From NCBI GenBank assembly GCA_036272915.1, contig DATAXV010000111.1:1-5097 (forward strand): DNA of 5,097 bases. The letters run 5' to 3'. Position 1 is the first letter of the stretch. Every line of letters starts with the position of its first letter. Shown here piece by piece: positions 1-5,097 of the stretch. The DNA is from DATAXV01 sp036272915 (lineage in GTDB: Bacteria; Chloroflexota; Dormibacteria; Dormibacterales; Dormibacteraceae). The notes beneath the pieces are model-generated. The model made no database searches. It saw only the letters and a program-made list of their open reading frames with translations, and was not told the DNA's origin. Position numbers and translations under genes: made by a program.

Positions 1-1067
1 CCCTGCTGGCCCAGACCAAGCAGCTCGCCGAGCGGGTGAGAGAGGAGACGGGCCGGGCCGACGAGCTTCGCCGCGAGCTCGACCGGCTGCTGCTCGAGGT
101 CCCCAACGTCTTCCACGATTCGGTGCCCGTCGGCGAGGACGAGACCGACAACGTGGTGACCAGGGAGTGGGGGGAGAAGCCGACCTTCGCCTTCGATCCC
201 AGGACTCACTTCGACATCGCCGAGAAGCTGGGGATCCTGGACCTCGAGCGGGGCGTCAAGGTATCCGGCGCCCGGTTCGGCTTCCTCAAGGGGCAGGGCG
301 CGCAGCTGGAGCGGGCGCTGATCCAGTTCTTCTTGGACCTGCACACCCGCGAGCACGGCTACACCGAGATCAACCCGCCCTACCTGGTCAGCAGCGACGC
401 CATGTTCGGCACCGCCAACCTGCCCAAGTTCGCCGAGGACGCCTTCCGGATCGAGGACCGCGACCTCTGGCTGATCCCGACCGCCGAGGTGCCGGTGACC
501 AACCTCCACCGCGAGGAGATCCTCGAGGGGTCGACGCTGCCGCGCCGCTACGTCTCCTTCTCTCCCTGCTTCCGGTCGGAGGCGGGCTCGGCGGGGAAGG
601 ACACGCGGGGCTGGATCCGGATGCACCAGTTCCACAAGGTGGAGCTGGTCAAGCTGACCTCGCCGGAGACGTCGCTGGAGGAGCTGGAGAGGCTGACCGC
701 CGACGCCGAGGAGGTCCTACGTCGCCTCGGACTGCACTACCGGGTGCTCTCCATGTGCTCCGGCGACATGGGCTTCGCCCAGTACAAGAAGTACGACCTG
801 GAGGCGTGGGCTCCGGGGCTGGGCCGGTACCTCGAGGTCTCGTCCTGCTCCGTCTTCAACGACTTTCAGGCGAGGCGGGCCAATCTCCGCTTCCGCCCCG
901 CGCCGGGCGACGCCCCGCAGTTCCTGCACACGCTCAACGGCAGCGGCCTGGCCCTGCCCCGGACCTGGGACGCGGTGATCGAGACCTACCAGCGCGAGGA
1001 CGGGACGGTGACCGTGCCCGAGGTGCTGCGCCCGTACATGGGCGGGGCTGAGCTGATCGGAGGCTGA
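1..1067 (+). CDS. serS: Seryl-tRNA synthetase, 5' end outside window
   Basis: Cytoplasmic class II aminoacyl-tRNA synthetase that joins serine to tRNA-Ser (and to tRNA-Sec where present) through seryl-adenylate. The first full codon is at 3 and the frame is open to the left edge, leaving about 355 residues. The family is usually about 420-430 residues, so roughly 70 N-terminal residues, the first half of the tRNA-binding arm, are missing. The visible part begins with the returning helix of the coiled-coil arm (to about 105), followed by the catalytic core. The serine-binding TAE triad is at 480-488. Motif 2, with FRSEAG and RMHQFHKVE, spans 558-644. EVSSCS followed by DFQARR lies around 834-878. 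Motif 3, NGSGLALPRT, starts at 936, with its ATP-binding Arg at 960-962. The C-terminus has the usual PEVLRPYMGG. LALPRT replaces the LAVGRT of E. coli SerRS, but the key Arg is kept. The stop TGA is at 1065-1067. The gene converges on the sigma factor gene. Confidence 0.98.
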   Translation, partial: LLAQTKQLAERVREETGRADELRRELDRLLLEVPNVFHDSVPVGEDETDNVVTREWGEKPTFAFDPRTHFDIAEKLGILDLERGVKVSGARFGFLKGQGAQLERALIQFFLDLHTREHGYTEINPPYLVSSDAMFGTANLPKFAEDAFRIEDRDLWLIPTAEVPVTNLHREEILEGSTLPRRYVSFSPCFRSEAGSAGKDTRGWIRMHQFHKVELVKLTSPETSLEELERLTADAEEVLRRLGLHYRVLSMCSGDMGFAQYKKYDLEAWAPGLGRYLEVSSCSVFNDFQARRANLRFRPAPGDAPQFLHTLNGSGLALPRTWDAVIETYQREDGTVTVPEVLRPYMGGAELIGG

Positions 1068-1074
1068 TCCCGGA

Positions 1075-1099
1075 GCCGGCGTCACCGGTCGGCGCCGGC
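1075..1099. terminator. Possible bidirectional hairpin between serS and the sigma gene
   Basis: GCCGGCG at 1075-1081 can pair with CGCCGGC at 1093-1099 across an 11-nt loop. It begins 8 nt after the serS stop codon and overlaps the last codons of the opposing sigma gene. No T-run follows on either strand, so it is not a classical intrinsic terminator. GC-rich stems without U-tracts are common between convergent genes in high-GC bacteria, and such short stems also arise by chance here. Confidence 0.2.
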
Positions 1100-1981
1100 C
1101 TCGACGATCGCTCGGACTCGGTCGGGATCGGAGACGGCGTCGATCTCGGCGATCCTGCCCTCCGTCACCGTGAACCCGATCACGGTGACGGGCCGGCCGC
1201 TGAGGGTGGTCACGATCATGCCGGCCGCCCCGTTGACGAGCGCCGGGCGCAGGTGGACGGCCGGCCGCTGCAGGCTGCTGGTGATGCCGCTCAGCGCGTG
1301 CCTGGCCACCGTTGTCGCGCCGTGGAGCTCGACCGAGGCCTGCCGTCCGGCCCCGGCGTCGGTGCGGAAGACGACATCGGGGCTTAGGACCGCGACCAGG
1401 TGCTCGAAGTCGGCGTTCCGGGCGGCCTGGAAGAAGGCGTCGACGACCTCGCGCTGACGGGCCAGGTCGGGATCGGGTCTGGGCACGTCCGCGCCCCGGA
1501 CCCGGCGGCGCGCCCGACTGGCGAGCTGTCTCGCCGCCTGTGGCGTCCGGCCGACCATCGGAGCGATCTCCTCGAAGGGCAGCTGGAACATGTCGTGGAG
1601 GACGAAGGACAGCCGCTCGGCCGGGGTCAGGGTGTCGAGGACGACGAGGAGGGCGAGCCCGATCGAGTCGGCGAGGAGCGCCTCCTCCTCGGGCTGGCCC
1701 GCGCCGCCGGTGAGGATCGGGTCGGGGACGTGGATGCCGTAGGCGTCCTCGCGGCGATGATTGCGCGAGCGCAGCATGTTCAGGCAGACACGGGCGACGA
1801 CGGTGGTCAGCCAGGCGCCCAGATTCTCGACATCACTGCGGTCGGCGCGGCTGAGGCGCAGCCAGGTGTCCTGGACGGCGTCGTCGGCCTCGGCGACGGA
1901 GCCGAGCATGCGGTAGGCGACGGCGCGGAGGTGACCCCGGTGCTCCTCGAATCGATCCGCCAGCCACAGGTTCTCGCTCAT
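1082..1981 (-). CDS. sigJ: ECF41-group (SigJ-like) RNA polymerase sigma factor with fused SnoaL-like domain
   Basis: A 299-residue alternative sigma factor that directs RNA polymerase to a small set of promoters. Region 2 covers about residues 11-80 (FEEHRGHLRAVAYRMLG, then DAVQDTWLR and GAWLTTVVARVCLNMLRS). A linker at 81-100 leads to region 4 at about 104-163, with PAERLSFVLHDMF, PFEEIAPMVGRT and AARQLASRARRRV, the helix-turn-helix typical of this group. Residues 176-295 form a SnoaL/NTF2-like domain. It starts REVVDAFFQAARNADFEHLV and replaces the separate anti-sigma factor used by other ECF families. The linker reads HVPDPI (84-89) where the group usually has a WLPEP-like motif, and the C-terminal motif reads DPDRV rather than NPDKL. 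The ATG at 1979-1981 is preceded by AGAGGG (minus strand, 1996-1991) at 9 nt, which supports this start. It is divergent from the CMD-domain gene, the classic ECF41 partner. The symbol is a family-level label; orthology to mycobacterial SigJ is not shown. Confidence 0.96.
   Translation of the reverse strand: MSENLWLADRFEEHRGHLRAVAYRMLGSVAEADDAVQDTWLRLSRADRSDVENLGAWLTTVVARVCLNMLRSRNHRREDAYGIHVPDPILTGGAGQPEEEALLADSIGLALLVVLDTLTPAERLSFVLHDMFQLPFEEIAPMVGRTPQAARQLASRARRRVRGADVPRPDPDLARQREVVDAFFQAARNADFEHLVAVLSPDVVFRTDAGAGRQASVELHGATTVARHALSGITSSLQRPAVHLRPALVNGAAGMIVTTLSGRPVTVIGFTVTEGRIAEIDAVSDPDRVRAIVEAGADR
1162..1191. repeat. Perfect 12-bp inverted repeat inside the sigma factor gene
   Basis: CCGTCACCGTGA at 1162-1173 is the exact reverse complement of 1180-1191, with a 6-nt loop (1174-1179). 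It lies in the part of the sigma gene encoding the SnoaL-like domain, residues 264-273 (PVTVIGFTVT), where two short V/T-rich beta-strand segments flank a turn. The hairpin would form in the sigma mRNA, and also in any serS read-through transcript about 95 nt past its stop. No T-run follows it on either strand. Its function is unknown, and it may be a by-product of the V-T-V / T-V-T peptide pattern. Confidence 0.6.
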
Positions 1982-1982
1982 C

Positions 1983-2009
1983 AGTCACATCCCTCTGTTG
2001 CCGAGTGTC
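1983..2009 (+). promoter_or_regulatory. Candidate ECF41-type promoter for the CMD-domain gene
   Basis: AGTCACA (1983-1989), exactly 16 nt, then TGTC (2006-2009). As I recall it, the ECF41 consensus is TGTCACA-N16-CGTC; this site matches 9 of 11 positions. Transcription would start near 2015 and leave a leader of about 40 nt before the ATG at 2056. The -35 element begins 2 bp from the sigma gene's start codon, and the spacer covers the sigma gene's ribosome binding site. A second TGTCAC at 2006-2011 overlaps the -10-like element, but no CGTC lies 16 nt after it. Confidence 0.42.
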
Positions 2010-2043
2010 ACCTCGATGACCCCCAACGGACCAACGATGTGAC
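1984..2043. repeat. 8-bp inverted repeat linking the two facing -35 elements
   Basis: GTCACATC at 1984-1991 is the exact reverse complement of GATGTGAC at 2036-2043, centred between 2013 and 2014 in the 74-bp divergent region. A nested inverted repeat, TGTCAC (2006-2011) and GTGACA (2039-2044), shares the right arm. The arms coincide with the proposed -35 elements on the two strands. The simplest reading is that one sigma factor recognises both; a dimeric repressor site is the alternative. Confidence 0.6.
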
Positions 2044-2044
2044 A
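2018..2044 (-). promoter_or_regulatory. Candidate ECF41-type promoter for the sigma gene itself
   Basis: Read on the minus strand: TGTCACA (2044-2038), 16 nt, then GGTC (2021-2018). This matches 10 of 11 positions of the ECF41 consensus as I recall it (TGTCACA-N16-CGTC) and is the best match in the intergenic region. Transcription would start near 2011, about 30 nt ahead of the sigma gene ATG, consistent with autoregulation. The -35 element abuts the AGGAG ribosome binding site of the opposite gene, so the two transcription units would overlap by a few bases and might interfere. Confidence 0.45.
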
Positions 2045-2055
2045 GGAGAGAGACT

Positions 2056-2514
2056 ATGACCGCTCGCATGAAGAGTCCCACGGAACTTGTGCCGGGTTCC
2101 CTCGAGGCGCTCCGGGCCGTCGGCGCCGCCGCCGCCCAGTCCGACCTTCCCCACAAGACGAGCCTGCTCGTCCTCCTGCGCGCCAGCCAGATCAACGGTT
2201 GCAGCGTCTGCACCACCGTGCACGCCCGCGACGCCAGGAGGGCCGGCGAGACGGACGAGCGGCTGGATGCCGTCGCCGCCTGGCGCGACACCACGTTCTT
2301 CACCGATGCCGAGCGTGCGGCGCTCGCCCTCACCGAGGCCGTGACCCGTCTCAGCGACCGCCCCGACGGCGTGCCCGACGAGGTCTACGACGAGGCCTCC
2401 CACCACTACGACGATCCGACGCTGGCCGCCCTGATCCTCACCATCGCCGTGATCAACGCCTTCAACCGCCTCAGCGTCCCCACCCGGCAGATGGCGGGGC
2501 GGTGGGCCAGCTGA
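2056..2514 (+). CDS. Carboxymuconolactone decarboxylase/AhpD-like family protein
   Basis: A soluble all-alpha protein of 152 residues with the AhpD core. SQINGCSVCTTVHARDA (residues 44-60) contains the redox pair Cys49/Cys52 and the nearby His56, which in AhpD-type proteins form a thiol-disulfide site for peroxide or organic hydroperoxide reduction. The next helix (TDERLDAVAAWRD, 66-78), the FTDAERAALALTEAVT segment (82-97) and the NAFNRLSVPTRQ tail (139-150) are all typical of the subgroup. A true decarboxylase role is unlikely because members with CxxC are usually peroxidase-like; the substrate is unknown. The ATG at 2056 has AGGAGAG (2044-2050) in front, with 7 nt between GGAG and the start. 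A second in-frame ATG at 2068 lacks such a site. It is divergent from the ECF41 sigma gene, whose usual target is a gene of this kind. No ahpC or other peroxidase partner is in the window. Confidence 0.95.
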   Translation: MTARMKSPTELVPGSLEALRAVGAAAAQSDLPHKTSLLVLLRASQINGCSVCTTVHARDARRAGETDERLDAVAAWRDTTFFTDAERAALALTEAVTRLSDRPDGVPDEVYDEASHHYDDPTLAALILTIAVINAFNRLSVPTRQMAGRWAS

Positions 2515-2534
2515 CAGGGACCGCCGGAGCCTCG

Positions 2535-2569
2535 CCACCGCGACCGGGCCGTGCCCATCGTAGCGGTGG
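2535..2569 (+). terminator. Possible terminator hairpin after the CMD-domain gene
   Basis: CCACCGC (2535-2541) can pair with GCGGTGG (2563-2569), and a smaller GGGC/GCCC stem (2546-2549 / 2553-2556) nests inside the loop. It starts 20 nt after the stop codon. There is no T-run; the following bases are G-rich. The position suits a terminator, but the structure is only moderately convincing in DNA of this composition. Confidence 0.25.
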
Positions 2570-2625
2570 GGGCGGGGCCGCGCCGCCCGCTGGCGCGTGA
2601 CGGTGGACGGCGCCCGGCCTTGTGC

Positions 2626-2658
2626 GACCATCGTCGCGTGACGCGGGCGCGGATGGTC
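2626..2658. repeat. Interrupted palindrome upstream of the membrane glycosyltransferase gene
   Basis: GACCATC (2626-2632) and GATGGTC (2652-2658) form a perfect 7-bp inverted repeat. Inside it lies a second short stem, CGCG (2635-2638) / CGCG (2642-2645), around TGA. It ends 10 bp before the TTG chosen as the start of the next gene. It could be an operator, a leader hairpin or part of termination for the upstream gene. I could not place a convincing -35/-10 promoter next to it. Confidence 0.4.
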
Positions 2659-2668
2659 CTGACGGGCC

Positions 2669-4183
2669 TTGACTGAGGGTGGGGAGGCGGCGCCCTCGGG
2701 ACCAGTCGATCCGAGCGCGGGAACCGCCGGGCCGATCCGATGGCGGTGGCTCCCGGTGCTGGCGGTGGCGGCGATCAAGGTCGTTCTCTCCGTGGCGGTC
2801 TCGGCCAGGTACGGCTGGCATCGCGACGAGCTCTACTACCTCGCCAGCGCCCATCACCTGGAGCTGGGGTACGTCGACTTCCCTCCGGTGACCCCGCTGG
2901 TCGCCGGGCTCGTCCAGGTGATCGCGCCCGACTCCCTGGTCGCGCTCCGGTTCAGCAGCATCCTCGCCGGCGCGCTGGTCGCGGTGCTGGCGGCCCTGAT
3001 CGCGCGGGACCTGGGGGGCCGAGGGGCAGCGCAGGTCCTCGCCGCGCTGTCGGTGGTGATCTCGCCGGTGTATCTGCTGGCCGACTTCATCTTCGGCACC
3101 GACGCCTTCGACCAGCTCGCCTGGGCGCTCCTCCTCTGGATCGTGGTCAGGATCCTGGCCGGCGGCGACCGCCGCCTCTGGCTCCTCGCCGGCCTGGCCC
3201 TGGGCGCCGGCCTTGAGACCAAGTACACGATCTCGGCGCTGGCAATCGCCCTGGCCGCCGGACTGCTCCTCACACCGGCGCGGCGCCTCCTGGCGACGCG
3301 CTGGCCCTGGCTCGGCGTCGCCCTGGCCGTGGCCCTCTTCCTACCCAACGTCTGGTGGCAGCTGGGGCACGGCTGGATCAGCGTCGCCTACACACTGCAG
3401 CATCGCGGGAACACCGACGGACCGGTCGCCTATTGGCTGGAGCAGGTCCTCACCGTGCAGCCCGTGCTGCTGCCGGTGGCCGTCGCCGGCGGTGTCTGGC
3501 TGTGGCGGTCGGGGCGGTTCCGGTCCATGGCCTGGGCGGCGATCCTGGTCGAGCTGCTCTTCTTCATCTCGAACGGCAAGTCGTACTACCCTGCCGCCGT
3601 CTACCCGGTCCTCTACGCGGCGGGCATGGTCTGGGTGGAGCGCGCCTTCGGCTCTCGGCTGCTGCGCTCGGTCCTGGTCGTCGCCGCGACCGCCGTCACC
3701 CTGGTGCTGCTCCCGATCGAGCTCCCGGTGCTGCCCGCCGGCTCATTCGCCAGGTCCGGCCTCTGGCGGGAGCAGCCGGACTTCGCCGAGATGTACGGCT
3801 GGCCCTCCATGGTCCACCAGGTCGAGGGCGCCTACGGCTCGCTTCCGGCGTCGGAGCGGGGCGGAGCGACGATCCTGGCGTCCAACTATGGCGAGGCGGG
3901 GGCGCTTGACCTTTACGCCAAAGCAGGCCAGCTGCCGCCGGTGGTCAGCCCGCACCTCACCTACTACTACTGGGCGCCGGCCCGGATGGACCCGCAGGTG
4001 GTCATCGCCGTCGGCTACCCGCGACAGGATCTCGACCGGCTCTTCGGGAGCGTCACCAGGGTCGGGACCATCCGCAACTCCTACGGCATCCAGAACGACG
4101 AGGAGGGAAACCCGATCTTCGTCTGTCGCTCGCCGCGAAGGCCGCTCTGGCGAGAGTGGCCGTCGCTCAAGGATCTGAACTGA
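2669..4183 (+). CDS. PMT/ArnT-type (glycosyltransferase family 39-like) integral membrane protein
   Basis: A 504-residue multi-pass membrane protein of the group using polyprenyl-phosphate-linked sugars to glycosylate proteins, lipids or cell-wall polymers outside the membrane; donor and acceptor cannot be told from sequence. After a first membrane helix (about 26-45) comes the extracytoplasmic loop with WHRDELYYLASAHH (50-63). Its Asp53-Glu54 is the family's catalytic acidic motif, followed by GYVDFPPVTPL (67-77). About ten further hydrophobic segments run to residue 350, with ETKYT (183-187), LPNVWWQ (225-231) and NGKSYYPAAVYPVLYAAG (302-319) as family landmarks. Residues 351-504 form a soluble domain with SNYGEAGALDLYAKAG (405-420). 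The start is uncertain. TTG 2669 is the first start after an in-frame stop at 2660 and keeps helix 1, but it has no clear ribosome binding site. GTG 2756 or 2765 would cut helix 1. It lies 154 bp after the CMD-domain gene, so it is probably its own unit. Confidence 0.9.
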   Translation: MTEGGEAAPSGPVDPSAGTAGPIRWRWLPVLAVAAIKVVLSVAVSARYGWHRDELYYLASAHHLELGYVDFPPVTPLVAGLVQVIAPDSLVALRFSSILAGALVAVLAALIARDLGGRGAAQVLAALSVVISPVYLLADFIFGTDAFDQLAWALLLWIVVRILAGGDRRLWLLAGLALGAGLETKYTISALAIALAAGLLLTPARRLLATRWPWLGVALAVALFLPNVWWQLGHGWISVAYTLQHRGNTDGPVAYWLEQVLTVQPVLLPVAVAGGVWLWRSGRFRSMAWAAILVELLFFISNGKSYYPAAVYPVLYAAGMVWVERAFGSRLLRSVLVVAATAVTLVLLPIELPVLPAGSFARSGLWREQPDFAEMYGWPSMVHQVEGAYGSLPASERGGATILASNYGEAGALDLYAKAGQLPPVVSPHLTYYYWAPARMDPQVVIAVGYPRQDLDRLFGSVTRVGTIRNSYGIQNDEEGNPIFVCRSPRRPLWREWPSLKDLN

Positions 4184-4208
4184 TCGGCGTCCCCCCGGTT
4201 AGCTGAGG

Positions 4209-4227
4209 GCCGCCCGGGCCCGGTGGC
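4209..4227. terminator. Possible bidirectional terminator between convergent genes
   Basis: In the 71-bp gap between the two converging genes, GCCGCC (4209-4214) can pair with GGTGGC (4222-4227), including one G-T wobble, around a 7-nt GC-rich loop. No T-run follows on either strand. Its location is right for a shared terminator, but the stem is short for this base composition. Confidence 0.22.
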
Positions 4228-4254
4228 TGGCCGACGATTCAACTGGGACGGTCG

Positions 4255-5097
4255 TCAGTGCCCGTGCCCAGCGTCCCCGTGATCCCGATCCGGCACAGTT
4301 GGGACCGTGCGCTGCATCGCCTCCAACCGCTGCTCGAGCCGTGGGTCGCCGTCGAGGCTGCGGCGCGCGAGGCGGGCCACGAGCCGCGCGTCTTGCTCGC
4401 GAACGGGGCCGAAGGATCCGGCGAGCGTCGCCGCCGCGAGGGTCCCCTCGAAGTCCGGGATCGCCATCAGCCGTGTGACCTGAGGGATGAACGCCCCGTG
4501 CTCCGCCGGCAGGGGATGGAGGTTGCCCTCGACGCCTCGCGAGCCCTGCGAGCGGAGGAGTTCCTCCATGGTGACGTCCAGCTGGGCGTGCATACCGATG
4601 GCGACGTTGCCGTCGGAGGCGGGGGACGAGTGCTGGTCGAGGAGGAAGACCCGAACGCTCTCGGGTGACGCGGTGACCTGGTCGGCGACCCGGGCGCCGG
4701 CATCACCGCCCAGCTCCTTGCTCGATTGATCGGCCAGATTCTGGACCAGGCTCGGGTCGCCGCTGTCCGGCTGGCGGACCTTGAAGGCTGGGATCGCGTG
4801 GAGCCGCCCGGCGTCTCGGTCGACCTCACCGCCGCGGATCGCGGTCGTGAGCATGCCGTCGCTGGTGGTGAAGATCGCCTCGCCGGCCAGGGACCGGGAG
4901 ACGAGGAGGCGGTACATGGGGTCGTCGATCAGGTCCGGGTCCCTCAGCGCCCGGTGCGCCGGGAGTTCCCTGAGTTCCTCGGCGCCGTGAGCCACGTCGG
5001 CATGCTCGGCCGGGAGGGTGCCGTCGCGGCGCTCGCCGAGCGGGCCGACCGTCTGTCCACGCTCGTCGGTGAGGACGAGCGGCGGCTGGGTCGGGCG
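4255..5097 (-). CDS. Unrecognised protein, N-terminus outside window
   Basis: An open minus-strand frame runs from the right edge to a TGA at 4257-4255, giving 280 visible residues. There is no stop in the 34 codons upstream of the first internal GTG (4995-4993), so the true start probably lies beyond 5097. Codon use supports coding on this strand: in 4561-4620, G/C fills 18 of 20 third positions, 14 of 20 first and 7 of 20 second. I do not recognise the family. The protein looks soluble, with no membrane segment or signal peptide in the visible part. It has an acidic, proline-containing N-terminal stretch and possible beta segments (EAIFTTSDGMLTTAIRGG; SVRVFLLDQHSS; NVAIGMHAQLDVTMEELLR). A charged helical region, EQDARLVARLARRSLDGD, then leads to a histidine/aspartate-rich tail ending HGDAGHGH. 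It has no cysteines in the visible part. It converges on the glycosyltransferase gene and shares no obvious function with it. Confidence 0.75.
   Translation of the reverse strand, partial: RPTQPPLVLTDERGQTVGPLGERRDGTLPAEHADVAHGAEELRELPAHRALRDPDLIDDPMYRLLVSRSLAGEAIFTTSDGMLTTAIRGGEVDRDAGRLHAIPAFKVRQPDSGDPSLVQNLADQSSKELGGDAGARVADQVTASPESVRVFLLDQHSSPASDGNVAIGMHAQLDVTMEELLRSQGSRGVEGNLHPLPAEHGAFIPQVTRLMAIPDFEGTLAAATLAGSFGPVREQDARLVARLARRSLDGDPRLEQRLEAMQRTVPTVPDRDHGDAGHGH

Noticed and set aside
1191..1270. 12-bp direct repeat GGCCGGCCGCTG at 1191-1202 and 1259-1270
   Set aside because: The copies are read in different codon phases of the sigma gene, and the core is a simple GGCC-rich palindrome common at this base composition.
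2006..2032. TGTCACC at 2006-2012 as the main -35 for the CMD-domain gene
   Set aside because: The position 16 nt downstream reads GACC and there is no CGTC nearby; the site at 1983-2009 fits the consensus better. It is kept only as an inverted-repeat arm.
1400..2059. Long plus-strand open frame (about 219 codons) opposite the sigma gene
   Set aside because: It is antisense to a clearly recognisable sigma factor, its translation resembles no family, and long antisense frames are expected in DNA this GC-rich.
2669..2674. TTGACT resembling a housekeeping -35 box
   Set aside because: No -10-like sequence lies 16-19 bp downstream, and the bases overlap the proposed start of the glycosyltransferase gene.
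2008..2778. Minus-strand open frame (about 256 codons) opposite the CMD-domain gene
   Set aside because: It covers the conserved AhpD-like gene and the intergenic region on the wrong strand, with a low-complexity Gly/Pro/Arg-rich translation.
4258..4668. Plus-strand open frame (about 136 codons) opposite the right-edge gene
   Set aside because: Third-position G/C bias favours the minus strand, and this frame's third positions coincide with the less G/C-rich first positions of the minus-strand codons.
1..5097. CRISPR array, tRNA/rRNA genes, transposase or integrase, toxin-antitoxin pair
   Set aside because: There are no evenly spaced repeats, no tRNA-like arms or CCA-ended folds that I could recognise, and no recognisable mobile-element or toxin proteins on either strand.

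Overview
This is a high-GC window (about 70 % by eye) with G/C-dominated third codon positions, GTG/TTG starts and tightly packed genes. That points to an actinobacterium or a similar high-GC soil lineage, but the sequence does not fix the phylum. Five protein genes are visible, two of them cut by the window edges. I see no tRNA, rRNA, CRISPR array, insertion sequence or phage gene, and no gene-free stretch longer than about 155 bases.

Layout: (1) 1-1067 (+), the C-terminal five-sixths of seryl-tRNA synthetase (serS), a housekeeping gene. (2) 1082-1981 (-), an ECF41/SigJ-type sigma factor with a fused SnoaL-like C-terminal domain, converging on serS with a 14-bp gap. (3) 2056-2514 (+), a carboxymuconolactone decarboxylase/AhpD-like protein, divergent from the sigma gene. 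(4) 2669-4183 (+), a multi-pass membrane glycosyltransferase of the PMT/ArnT type. (5) 4255-5097 (-), the C-terminal 280 residues of a protein I do not recognise, converging on gene 4 with a 71-bp gap.

The functional unit is genes 2 and 3. ECF41 sigma factors have no separate anti-sigma factor and characteristically sit beside a carboxymuconolactone decarboxylase, oxidoreductase or epimerase gene, which is their target. The 74-bp divergent region holds two facing promoter-like sites. Each has a (T/A)GTCACA -35-like element, a spacer of exactly 16, and an xGTC -10-like element. Their -35 elements form a perfect 8-bp inverted repeat (GTCACATC / GATGTGAC). This suggests the sigma factor may drive both its partner and itself from mirror-image promoters.

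Other points of note are a perfect 12-bp inverted repeat inside the sigma gene, an interrupted palindrome just before the poorly defined start of the glycosyltransferase gene, and the unrecognised protein at the right edge. I found no convincing wholly new multi-gene system. The best candidate for new information is the regulatory architecture of the sigma/decarboxylase pair.
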